Positions 20,759-29,722 of a DNA stretch of 59,047 nucleotides are shown here, one piece after another. A model generated the notes under the pieces. It did no database searches. It worked only from the letters and a program-made list of their open reading frames with translations, and was not told the DNA's origin. This stretch comes from an uncultured Gammaproteobacteria bacterium (lineage in GTDB: Bacteria; Pseudomonadota; Gammaproteobacteria; UBA4575). Made by a program: the position numbers and the translations under genes. Where the stretch lies: positions 1 to 59,047 of the forward strand of contig CAJQLY010000022.1 of the NCBI GenBank assembly GCA_905479295.1, in the 5' to 3' direction. How positions within the stretch are numbered: the first letter of the stretch is position 1; every line of letters begins with the position of its first letter.

Positions 20759-21844
20759 CTAAGCCATCAAAGCCTCAATCTTGGCTTGATTAGGCGCCTC
20801 AATAACCCCACGATTAGTCACTAAGACATCGACTAAATCAGCCGGCGTAATATCAAACACTGGGTTCCAGGCCGCCACCTTAGGAGCCGCAAAAGCAGTC
20901 CCATTTAATTCGGTCAACTCACTAGCCGCACGCTCTTCAATCTCAATATCAGCACCACTAGAGGTCGCCATATCTATCGTGCTATCTGGTGCCACCACCA
21001 TAAACTTCTTGCCATGGTATCTCGCCAAAACAGCTAGCGCATAGGTGCCAATCTTATTAGCCACATCACCATTCGCAGCGACACGATCAGCACCGACAAT
21101 GATCCATTCAATTGCCTTCTGTTGTATCGCACTGGCGGCGGCTGAGTCAGCCAACAACTGGGTTGTTATACCCTCCTGTTGTAATTCCCAGGCAGTGAGA
21201 CGCGCACCCTGAAACCACGGCCGCGTCTCATTGGCAAAGACACAAGAAAGCTTGCCCTGTGCATGTGCTGCTCGAATCACCCCTAAAGCGGTGCCATAGC
21301 CGGCAGTAGCCAAGGCCCCTGCATTACAATGTGTCATCACCGCTGAGCCCTTCTTTATATAGGCAGCACCTAACTCACCCATACGTCGGTTAGCAATCAC
21401 ATCGGCTTGCTGCATCTGCACTGCAGCCTGCTCTAAAGCGAGGCATAGACCAGTCGCATCAACTGCGCTGCATCCATCCACGATCTGTTGCATATGCGCT
21501 AAGGCCCATGCCAGATTGACCGCTGTAGGGCGCGCCAAGGCTAGGTAATCAATATCTGCTGTGATTAGGGTTTTAAGCGACTGCAGTTCTGAGTCAGTCA
21601 TATTCGACACGCTATGCTGCTGCGCAGACAAGACCACCGCATAGGCCGCTGTAATCCCTATCGCTGGGGCACCGCGCACAACCATCTGTTTAATCGCAGC
21701 AAAGGCCTCCTGTGGTGTCTTAAGCCGCAAAAAATCCACCGTTAATGGTAGGCGTCGCTGATCCAATAAGAACAAACACTGCTCTCGCCATTCAATGGCA
21801 CGGTTAGGTAATGATGGCTGCATCTTCAATGTCCTTGGTTTCAT
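20759..21844 (-). CDS. mtnA: S-methyl-5-thioribose-1-phosphate isomerase
   Basis: VRGAPAIGITAAYAV, THCNAGALATAGYGTALGVIRAAH, VGADRVAANGDVANKIGTY. Confidence 0.95.
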   Translation of the reverse strand: MKPRTLKMQPSLPNRAIEWREQCLFLLDQRRLPLTVDFLRLKTPQEAFAAIKQMVVRGAPAIGITAAYAVVLSAQQHSVSNMTDSELQSLKTLITADIDYLALARPTAVNLAWALAHMQQIVDGCSAVDATGLCLALEQAAVQMQQADVIANRRMGELGAAYIKKGSAVMTHCNAGALATAGYGTALGVIRAAHAQGKLSCVFANETRPWFQGARLTAWELQQEGITTQLLADSAAASAIQQKAIEWIIVGADRVAANGDVANKIGTYALAVLARYHGKKFMVVAPDSTIDMATSSGADIEIEERAASELTELNGTAFAAPKVAAWNPVFDITPADLVDVLVTNRGVIEAPNQAKIEALMA

Positions 21845-21982
21845 CTCTATGGTTTATCTGCACCAACTCAGCTTTAGCAAAGCCGACCCTCAGGCTATTC
21901 TTGGGGCCACTATTAAGGCTGACGGCCTAAACTATCGGCTCTCTTGCTTGCTGGCAGGCCTCATGCAGGGTAAGTTGCGCCT

Positions 21983-23296
21983 ATGCGATCTATCCAAACC
22001 TTACTCTCTGCCGGCACGGTACTTCCCGTTGACCCGCAAGACTCTATTTTAGTTGATCATTCCATTGCGATTGATCAAGGCCGTATTATTGATCTACTGC
22101 CAACGGCAGAGGCCTTACAGCAGTATCAAGCTAATCAGCATATTGAATACCATGAGCATATCCTAATGCCTGGGCTGATCAACGCCCATAGCCATGCCGC
22201 CATGTCCTTATTAAAGGGCCTTGGCAGCGACCTACCGTTACAGCGTTGGCTCAACGAGAGCATCTGGCCAACCGAAAGTCGGTGGGTCGATGCACAGTTT
22301 GTAAATGATGGTAGTGAACTTGCCATCGCCGAAATGCTACGTGGTGGCATCACCTGCTTTAACGACATGTATTTCTTCCCAGAAGTAACTGCAAGAGCAG
22401 CATCGGCCATTGGTATGCGTAGCGTGGTTGGCATGATTATTATTGAATTTCCCAGCGCCTATGCCAGTACTACCGATGAATACTTCGCCAAGGGACTCAG
22501 CCTGTTTGATCAGTACAAAGCCGACCCACTAGTCAATGTCGTGTTTGCCCCGCATGCCCCATATACCGTTGCCGACGATACCTTAAAAAAACTCAACAGC
22601 TATGCCAATGAACTTGATCTAGCTATACACATGCATGTGCATGAGACCGCTGCTGAAATCGAAGACAGCCTTAAACAGCATGGCAAGCGGCCTATCGCTA
22701 GATTGCATGAACTCGGCCTGATTAATCCAAATTTACTCGCAGTACATATGACGCAGTTAACTGAGCAAGAAATCAGTCTAGTCGCTGAAGCTGGAGTGAC
22801 TGTAGTGCACTGCCCTGAATCTAACCTAAAACTGGCCAGTGGCTTTTGCCCTGTAAACGAACTTTTGAAAAGCGGCAGCAAGGTTATACTAGGCACTGAT
22901 GGTAGTGCTAGCAACGATGATCTAGACCTATTCTCAGAGATGCGTACTGCGGCCTTATTAGCCAAAGGCGTCAGTGGTGATGCAGCCGCCTTCAATGCGC
23001 GCCTTGCGGTGCGTGCGGCGACCTTAGATGCAGCCACTGCACTGGGATTAGGTGATGAAATTGGTTCATTAGAAAAAGGCAAAGCGGCCGATATCATTGC
23101 AATTGATTGCAGTAGTATCGAGGCTCAACCGATTTATGATGCCTACAGCCATCTACTTTATGGTGTAGACCGTGCACAGGTAGAAGATGTTTTTGTTGCC
23201 GGTCGACAACTATTACGCAAACGCAGCCTAACAACGATTAGTGAAGATGAAATCATCACTAAGGCCCATAGTTGGCGCGAGCGCATTCAACCCTAG
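21983..23296 (+). CDS. mtaD: 5-methylthioadenosine/S-adenosylhomocysteine deaminase (TRZ/ATZ amidohydrolase family)
   Basis: LMPGLINAHSHAAMSLLKGLGSDLPLQRWL, HMHVHETAAEI, LGTDGSASNDDLDL; divergent from mtnA. Confidence 0.92.
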   Translation: MRSIQTLLSAGTVLPVDPQDSILVDHSIAIDQGRIIDLLPTAEALQQYQANQHIEYHEHILMPGLINAHSHAAMSLLKGLGSDLPLQRWLNESIWPTESRWVDAQFVNDGSELAIAEMLRGGITCFNDMYFFPEVTARAASAIGMRSVVGMIIIEFPSAYASTTDEYFAKGLSLFDQYKADPLVNVVFAPHAPYTVADDTLKKLNSYANELDLAIHMHVHETAAEIEDSLKQHGKRPIARLHELGLINPNLLAVHMTQLTEQEISLVAEAGVTVVHCPESNLKLASGFCPVNELLKSGSKVILGTDGSASNDDLDLFSEMRTAALLAKGVSGDAAAFNARLAVRAATLDAATALGLGDEIGSLEKGKAADIIAIDCSSIEAQPIYDAYSHLLYGVDRAQVEDVFVAGRQLLRKRSLTTISEDEIITKAHSWRERIQP

Positions 23297-23340
23297 ATAC
23301 CTACGCTGTCGTTACGGCAGACGCTAGGCAGGAGGACCTG

Positions 23341-24039
23341 ATGGAAAACTTTGATAAAGAAGAACTAGCCAAGTTTGATGACCTTGCCGCACGCTGGTGG
23401 GATAAAGACAGTGAATTCAAACCACTGCATGATATCAATCCCCTACGCCTGAACTACATCGATGAAAAGGCCGGACTCGATACTAAAAAAGTTGTCGATA
23501 TTGGCTGTGGTGGTGGCATCCTAAGTGAGAGTATGGCGCTACGTGGGGCCACGGTAAAAGGCATCGATCTGGCAACTGCAGGCTTATCAGTCGCTAAGCT
23601 ACACGCACAACAATCAGCTGCAAATGTTGAATATGAGGAGATTTCAGCCGAGGCATTGGCTGAACGCGAGCCTGCTAGCTATGACATAGTCACCTGCCTA
23701 GAAATGCTAGAACACGTCCCGCAACCAGACAAGGTCATCGAGGCCTGCGCAAAATTGGTTAAACCCGGTGGTGATCTATTCTTCTCCACCATTAACCGTA
23801 ATCCGAAGTCTTATCTATTCGCCATTATTGGCGCTGAGTATGTCCTCACCCTGCTACCCAAAGGTACACACGAATACGCTAATTTTATTAAACCAGCTGA
23901 ACTCGATGGTTGGATTCGTACCGCAGGGCTAGATAACCAAGACCTAATCGGCATGAGTTATAACCCATTCAATGGTAATTATTGGCTAGGCAAAGATGTT
24001 ACTGTGAACTACATGATGCACGTACACCGCCCGGCTTAA
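23341..24039 (+). CDS. ubiG: Ubiquinone biosynthesis O-methyltransferase
   Basis: ENFDKEELAKFDDLAARWWDKDSEFKPLHDINPLRLNYI; VVDIGCGGGILSESMA; ATG at 23341 with GGAGG upstream. Confidence 0.95.
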   Translation: MENFDKEELAKFDDLAARWWDKDSEFKPLHDINPLRLNYIDEKAGLDTKKVVDIGCGGGILSESMALRGATVKGIDLATAGLSVAKLHAQQSAANVEYEEISAEALAEREPASYDIVTCLEMLEHVPQPDKVIEACAKLVKPGGDLFFSTINRNPKSYLFAIIGAEYVLTLLPKGTHEYANFIKPAELDGWIRTAGLDNQDLIGMSYNPFNGNYWLGKDVTVNYMMHVHRPA

Positions 24040-24049
24040 ATCACAGAAT

Positions 24050-24760
24050 ATGAGTAGCACAGAGAGCAATTTACTGACCCCCGTGCATGCCGTTTTATTT
24101 GACTTAGATGGTACTCTACTGGATACCGCTGACGACCTAGTCAACGCCTTAGATTCTTTACTAGCCAGTGTTGGTCGGCCACCAGCCGATCGACAGATTG
24201 CGCGCAGCCAAGTCTCACAGGGTAGTGTTGCACTCACCCGCCTAGGCTTTCCCGAGGTACTTGATAGCGATGAATTTGAACGCCTAAGACTACAATTTCT
24301 TGATCACTACAACGCTGCAGTCTGCATTGATACCGCCGCCTACGATGGCATAGAAACCATCTTAAAGTGGATTGAAGCAGCGGGCATTCCTTGGGGGGTA
24401 GTGACCAATAAACCGGGCTTTCTAACCGATCAGGTACTTGCCCACTTAGGCCTAGACCAACGTGCCGCCTGTGTCGTTAGCGGTGACACACTGCCCCTAC
24501 GCAAACCCCACCCCGACCCCTTACTACTGGCCTGCCAACAGATTCAACGTGAACCTCAGCATTGCCTTTATATCGGTGATGACCCACGCGACATCCATGC
24601 GGGTAACGCAGCAGGCATGTATACTGCGGTGGCAGCCTATGGCTATGTTGACCCACAAATGGACGTCAACACCTGGGGCGCCGACTTCATCGTCGACCAG
24701 CCACTAGCCATACAGCAGATTATTAGCCTGAGCACTCGCATACCTAAGGTCGAAGACTAA
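24050..24760 (+). CDS. gph: Phosphoglycolate phosphatase (HAD superfamily)
   Basis: VLFDLDGTLLDTADDLVNALD; GVVTNKPGFL; CLYIGDDPRDIHAGNAAGM. Confidence 0.9.
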   Translation: MSSTESNLLTPVHAVLFDLDGTLLDTADDLVNALDSLLASVGRPPADRQIARSQVSQGSVALTRLGFPEVLDSDEFERLRLQFLDHYNAAVCIDTAAYDGIETILKWIEAAGIPWGVVTNKPGFLTDQVLAHLGLDQRAACVVSGDTLPLRKPHPDPLLLACQQIQREPQHCLYIGDDPRDIHAGNAAGMYTAVAAYGYVDPQMDVNTWGADFIVDQPLAIQQIISLSTRIPKVED

Positions 24761-24761
24761 A

Positions 24762-26042
24762 TTGAATGCCCTACTACTATTAAGTGTTGTACTCGCTCTA
24801 CTACTCGGCGCCCTAGCGGCCCATCTCTACACACGCACCCGCTATGAGAGCAAGCTACAACGTCTTAATGCTGAAAAACAAAAACTCGATACCGAGCTGC
24901 AACTCGAACGCGCCCAGCTTGAACAAAAACTTGCCTCTATAGAAGAGAGTCGCGAACAGATCCTCGAGAGCTTTAATAGCCTGTCTAAAAAGGCCTTTGA
25001 AGCCAATAGTGAATCCTTCCTGCAATTGGCACAGCAAAAACTAGGCATCTTTCAAAAACAGGCCGAAGCAGATCTGACAGCCAAAGAGAAATCGATTGAG
25101 ACTTTGCTCAAGCCAATCAATGAGGCCTTACAGAAAACTGAACATCAGATCTCCAGTATCGAAAAAGATCGCAAAGAATCCTATGGCGCTTTATCCGCAC
25201 AGTTACGGTTGGTTAATGAGGCACAGCAAGGACTGCGCTCGGAGACCGAGCAACTGGTGCAAGCACTGCGCCGCCCTGAGGTGCGTGGCCAATGGGGTGA
25301 GATGACACTGCGTCGTCTAGCCGAACTTTCTGGCATGGTTAATCACTGTGACTTTGAAGAGCAAGCCCACACCGAAGTTGAAGGCAGTAACAACATGCGC
25401 CCTGATATGGTTGTCCGCATGCCAGAACAACGCGACCTCATTGTCGATGCCAAAACCCCCTTGGATGCCTACTTAAGTGCTTCCCAATGTAGTGATGCAA
25501 AACAACGAGAAGCCCACTTACAACATCATGCACGCAAGGTTCGCGAACGCATGAAAGAGCTTGCCAGTAAGGCCTATTGGGCACAGTTCAAACAATCCCC
25601 TGACTTTGTCATCCTCTTTATTCCAGGCGAGCAGTTTCTCACTTCAGCCTTAGACTATGACAGTAAATTATTAGAGGATGCCTTCGCTAATCGCGTGATC
25701 CTCGCAACACCAACAACACTGGTCGCCCTACTGCGCTCAGTAGCCTATGGCTGGCAGCAAGCCGCTATGTCTAAAAATGCAGAAGAAATACGCGACCTAG
25801 CCAAAGATCTTTACAAGCGACTGCACACCTTTGGCGAACACCTACAAAAAATAGGTAAAAGCTTGGACACCAGCGTCGGCCATTACAACAAGGCAGTCGG
25901 CTCATTAGAAAGAAACGTATTACCAGGCGCACGTAAATTTACCGAGCTTGGGGTACAAGCAAAAGAAGAAATTGCTAACATCCCAACCATCGATGAGCGC
26001 ACACGCGACCTCAACCTACCGAAACTAGAAGAAGACAAATAA
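24762..26042 (+). CDS. rmuC: DNA recombination protein RmuC
   Basis: TM plus coiled coil, then RRPEVRGQWGEMTLRRLAELSGMVNHCDFEEQ, DLIVDAKTPLDAYL; TTG start. Confidence 0.93.
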   Translation: MNALLLLSVVLALLLGALAAHLYTRTRYESKLQRLNAEKQKLDTELQLERAQLEQKLASIEESREQILESFNSLSKKAFEANSESFLQLAQQKLGIFQKQAEADLTAKEKSIETLLKPINEALQKTEHQISSIEKDRKESYGALSAQLRLVNEAQQGLRSETEQLVQALRRPEVRGQWGEMTLRRLAELSGMVNHCDFEEQAHTEVEGSNNMRPDMVVRMPEQRDLIVDAKTPLDAYLSASQCSDAKQREAHLQHHARKVRERMKELASKAYWAQFKQSPDFVILFIPGEQFLTSALDYDSKLLEDAFANRVILATPTTLVALLRSVAYGWQQAAMSKNAEEIRDLAKDLYKRLHTFGEHLQKIGKSLDTSVGHYNKAVGSLERNVLPGARKFTELGVQAKEEIANIPTIDERTRDLNLPKLEEDK

Positions 26043-26045
26043 AGC

Positions 26046-26780
26046 ATGGATATCGCGAACTACCAGCCAGCAGCAGATTGCCTACAAGACCGCATCATTA
26101 TGATCACCGGCGCTACTCGCGGCATAGGTAAAGCTCTCGCCATCGATGCCGCCAAACTAGGTGCAACAGTCTTATTGATCGCAAAAGACCTCAAACGCTT
26201 AGAACACACTTACGATGAGATAGAAGCACTAGGCAAGGCTCAACCTGCCATGCTCAACATCGACCTTGAAAGCGCTGGCGCCGACGACTACCAAACCGTC
26301 GCCAACTCGGTACACGAAGAATATGGCCGTATCGATGGCCTAGTGCATAATGCTGCAAGGGTTGGTGGGCTAACCCCACTACAGCAAACCGATGTCGCAC
26401 TCTGGTCTAAACTAATCACACTACACCTGCATGCCCCGTTTCTACTCACCCGCGCCTGCCTACCACTATTACAAAAGAGTGAAGACCCAAGCATCGTCTT
26501 CAGTATCGATGAAATCAGCAAGGCCTATTGGGGAGCTTATGGTGTGAGCAAGGCCGGACAAATAAGCCTAATGAACATCCTCGCCGAAGAACTCGATGGT
26601 GACCAACAAATCAGGGTCAATGGCATTCACCCTGGAAAAGTACGCACCCACCTGCGCACCCACAACTACCCAGGCCTCAACCCTAACGAATTTCCAGCAG
26701 CAGAAGACGTCACCAACCCCTACCTATATTTCTTAAGCCAACAAAGCAAAACGATAACTGGACAGTTATTTCGCATTTAG
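26046..26780 (+). CDS. yciK: YciK-type SDR family oxidoreductase
   Basis: IMITGATRGIGKALAIDAAKLGATV; VHNAARVGGLTPLQQTD; YGVSKAG. Confidence 0.88.
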   Translation: MDIANYQPAADCLQDRIIMITGATRGIGKALAIDAAKLGATVLLIAKDLKRLEHTYDEIEALGKAQPAMLNIDLESAGADDYQTVANSVHEEYGRIDGLVHNAARVGGLTPLQQTDVALWSKLITLHLHAPFLLTRACLPLLQKSEDPSIVFSIDEISKAYWGAYGVSKAGQISLMNILAEELDGDQQIRVNGIHPGKVRTHLRTHNYPGLNPNEFPAAEDVTNPYLYFLSQQSKTITGQLFRI

Positions 26781-26853
26781 CAAAATCAAAGTATATGGCT
26801 TACTACAGCGCTTAATAGCAAAGGCTATAAAGTTTATTAAGTCTGTGCATGTA

Positions 26854-26879
26854 ATTGATTAAGTCAATCAATTTGACTT
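26854..26879. promoter_or_regulatory. Two interlocked 7-bp inverted repeats upstream of cas1
   Basis: ATTGATT-AAGTC-AATCAAT (26854-26872) overlapping AAGTCAA-TCAAT-TTGACTT (26861-26879). Confidence 0.6.
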
Positions 26880-26960
26880 CTAATTTTATTAAGGGCAGTA
26901 TTTTTATCTCGACAGCATGGAAGCTGTGTATTCCTTAAACTTCCAGCACTGTCTGAAGAT

Positions 26961-27896
26961 ATGCAAGCACTGACCGACCTCAAAGCGATACTCCATTCCA
27001 AGCGCGCTAATATCTATTACTTGGAAAAGTGCCGTGTTATGCAAAAAGATGGCCGCATGCTTTACCTCACAGAAGCAAAAGACGAAAACCACTATTGGAA
27101 CATCCCAATAGCTAACACCACCTGTCTCTTACTTGGCGCAGGCACCTCCATCACCCAAGCCACCATGCGCATGCTGGCATCTGCAGGTGTACTCGTAGGT
27201 TTTTCAGGTGGTGGTGGCACACCACTATTAATGGCCACTGAAATCGAATGGATGACACCACAGAGTGAATATCGACCAACCGAATATGTTCAGGCTTGGA
27301 TGTCCTTTTGGTTTGATCAAGACAAACGCCTACAGGTCGCTAAGCGCTTTCAACAACAGCGCATTGAATACATTCAAAAAGTATGGGGCAAAGATAAAGA
27401 CCTACATGCTGAAGGCTTTCAGGCTGAGGAAGCCTTACTCACACAATTCATCCATAAAATCGAGCATGCCACCACTGTTAATAAACTCCTCACCGATGAG
27501 ATGGCGCTCACCAAAACCTTATATAGAATCGCTGCAACTACCACCAAAACCAACAAATTCAGCCGTAACCGTGAAGCCAATGACGATGCCAACGCCTTTT
27601 TAAATCATGGTAACTACCTTGCCTATGGCTTGGCTGCTACCACACTTTGGGTTCTAGGCATCCCCCATGGTTTCGCAGCCATGCATGGCAAAACACGGCG
27701 CGGCGCCTTAGTGTTTGATATTGCAGACTTAATAAAGGATACCCTCATCCTGCCATGGGCATTTATCTGCGCTAAAGAAGGTGCAACAGAACAAGAGTTT
27801 CGCCAACAATGCCTACAGAACTTCACCAAACACAAAGCCTTAGATTTTATGTTTGATAGTGTTAAACAAATCTGCCTTGAGGCCAAGCAGCCATGA
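26961..27896 (+). CDS. cas1f: Type I-F CRISPR-associated endonuclease Cas1
   Basis: LKAILHSKRANIYYLEKCRVMQKDGRMLYLTEAKDENHYWNIPIANTTCLLLGAGTSITQATMRMLASAGVLVGFSGGGGTPL...EIEWMTPQSEYRPTEYVQ...HGKTRRGALVFDIADLIKD is characteristic of Cas1f. Confidence 0.96.
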   Translation: MQALTDLKAILHSKRANIYYLEKCRVMQKDGRMLYLTEAKDENHYWNIPIANTTCLLLGAGTSITQATMRMLASAGVLVGFSGGGGTPLLMATEIEWMTPQSEYRPTEYVQAWMSFWFDQDKRLQVAKRFQQQRIEYIQKVWGKDKDLHAEGFQAEEALLTQFIHKIEHATTVNKLLTDEMALTKTLYRIAATTTKTNKFSRNREANDDANAFLNHGNYLAYGLAATTLWVLGIPHGFAAMHGKTRRGALVFDIADLIKDTLILPWAFICAKEGATEQEFRQQCLQNFTKHKALDFMFDSVKQICLEAKQP

Positions 27897-28270
27897 TGGT
27901 CACCTTTGTTTCACAATGCGAGCACAAGGCCCTAAATAGAACCCGCCGCATATTAGATGCTTTTGCTAATCGCATTGGTACAAACACATGGCAAACCGTT
28001 ATTACTGAAGAGGGCTTGCAGTCCGTTAAAAAGTTATTAAGAAAGACCGCCACTAAAAATACAGCAGTTTCTTGTCATTGGCTTAGAAGCCGCAGTCGCA
28101 GCGAATTTATTTGGGTAGTGGGTAGTAAAAGCAAATTCAATGAACAAGGCATAGTGCCAGTAAATTATACCGATCAAATTAATGCATTAAAAATGGATGA
28201 ATTAAACGTGAATATAGAAAAATATTATGCGAATACAAAACGCCAACCATCCACAACACGTCATCCTTAG
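27893..28270 (+). pseudogene. cas2-3: Truncated type I-F Cas2-3 (Cas2 domain only; HD nuclease and helicase missing)
   Basis: VTFVSQCEHKALNRTRRILDAFANRIGTNTWQTVITEEGLQSVKKLLRKTATKNTAVSCHWLRSRSRSEFIWVVGSKSKFNEQGIVPVNYT matches the N-terminus of Cas2-3 fusions, then diverges and stops at 125 aa; overlaps the cas1 end by 4 nt. Confidence 0.88.
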
Positions 28271-28874
28271 GATCATAAATACTTAAATCAGCTGCTGTAT
28301 GGGCAACATCATGAGCCATCAGTAATAATTTACGATCACCCAAATCAAGTTGAAGTGTGTCGCTCACCAGTACATCAGGAAATATAATTTCAGTCGCAGC
28401 TTGCACTGAATGCTTAGAAGCTTGCAGACGGTCGAGGAAAATATCCCCTACTAATCCCAATGCTTGAGGTAGATTCTGGGGCCCAACAAAATGCGTACTC
28501 TCTTGTTGAAAGGCCTTATTGCCTAACATATGGTCGGGGTGCACATGGGTATTAATGACATAGCAGATTGGTGTCGCTGTTAGTGAGCGAATAGCCTGTA
28601 ATAAGCGCATACCTTCAGTATAGCTGCCGCCCGTATCAACCACTGCAACGCATTCAGTACCAATAATAAAGCCGATATTAGCAATATCTTCAGACTCGAA
28701 AATCATACCGTGATGACCCGGCCGCACATAACTGCTAGCAGCGACTTGACTAAGTCCATGGCTATTTTTTGTATTTTGCTCACTACTCTGTAAGGCTGTC
28801 TCAGCATGCGCTTGAATAAGCAAAATACCCGCTGTTAGGAGCAACGGAAAAGATAATGAAAATGGATTAGACAT
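28179..28874 (-). pseudogene. MBL-fold metallo-hydrolase with signal peptide, 3'-truncated
   Basis: INTHVHPDHMLGNKAF (HxHxDH), MAHDVAHTAADLSIYDPKDDVLW; the expected C-terminal half after 'DVLW' is replaced by low-similarity tail sequence overlapping the cas2-3 fragment. Confidence 0.8.
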
Positions 28875-29067
28875 AAGTCTGCTCGAAAGAACACACGGAG
28901 CTACTGATTAAACTAGCAGAAAACTCCTCTGTTCTAAAAGAGTCTTCAGCTAGGGCATAGCCCTGGATAGTTCCGAATTTTTGCCTTGTATTACCAAACA
29001 TTAACCCCGTTCCACAAAAGCCAATAAATAGACTAATATAATAGTTATTATTGTATAACAGGTTGAA

Positions 29068-29682
29068 TTAATATTGTCTAACATCAGAATTGATACCGAT
29101 GTAACAATTGCTTCTTAAACAGCAACTCTCACAACGCGGCTTAGTCTTACACCACTGCTTACCAAGCTCGATAATCAGGGCATGATAATGCGCATAGGTT
29201 TTCACATCTGCTGGGATGGCGTTTTCAAACTGAGCCTGTAGCTCATCATATGAATCCTTCTCATTTATCAATCCTAAACGAGAAAAAATACGGCGTGTAT
29301 AGGCATCTATAATAAAAACTGGATGATAAAAAGCATATAAAACAATATCGTCTGCTGTTTCAGGGCCCACACCATTCACTGCTAATAAGCCGGCACGCAG
29401 ATCGGCCATCGACCATGTTGCTAAGACCTCCGCTCCACCCTGCTGAAGATACCAAGCACAGAGAGACCGTAATCTTTTTGCTTTTATATTGTAGTAACCA
29501 GAGGGACGGATGACTTGCGCCAGCAGATCAATATCGCTAGCCATAATGGCTTGCGCATCTAATAGATGATGTTGTTTTAGCTGGAGGATAGCCTTTTCAA
29601 CATTGGTCCAAGCTGTATTTTGGGTTAATACTGCCCCAACCATAATCTCAAACGGATCATCAGCTGGCCACCAAGCATCCAA
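29068..29682 (-). CDS. HhH-GPD / endonuclease III-related DNA glycosylase with Fe-S cysteine cluster; true start probably further upstream
   Basis: VGAVLTQNTAWTNVEKAI, LLAVNGVGPETADDIVLYAF, FIIDAYTRRIFSRLG, CKTKPRCESCCLRSNC; in-frame extension ANKFQTVFSILDQQLAL precedes the annotated Met. Confidence 0.82.
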   Translation of the reverse strand: MDAWWPADDPFEIMVGAVLTQNTAWTNVEKAILQLKQHHLLDAQAIMASDIDLLAQVIRPSGYYNIKAKRLRSLCAWYLQQGGAEVLATWSMADLRAGLLAVNGVGPETADDIVLYAFYHPVFIIDAYTRRIFSRLGLINEKDSYDELQAQFENAIPADVKTYAHYHALIIELGKQWCKTKPRCESCCLRSNCYIGINSDVRQY

Positions 29683-29722
29683 CGCCAGCTGCTGATCGAG
29701 TATGGAAAAGACTGTTTGGAAT

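Noticed and set aside
22600-23097. 165-aa antisense ORF within mtaD
   Set aside because: Antisense shadow of a clear amidohydrolase; no protein-like motifs or RBS.
26781-26960. Possible CRISPR array or leader upstream of cas1
   Set aside because: No direct-repeat periodicity and no I-F-like repeat (GTTCACTGCCG...GGCAG...) was found here or elsewhere in the window; only short inverted repeats are present.
27265-27603. 112-aa alternative-frame ORF inside cas1
   Set aside because: Overlaps the highly conserved Cas1 frame, with no independent start signal or homology.
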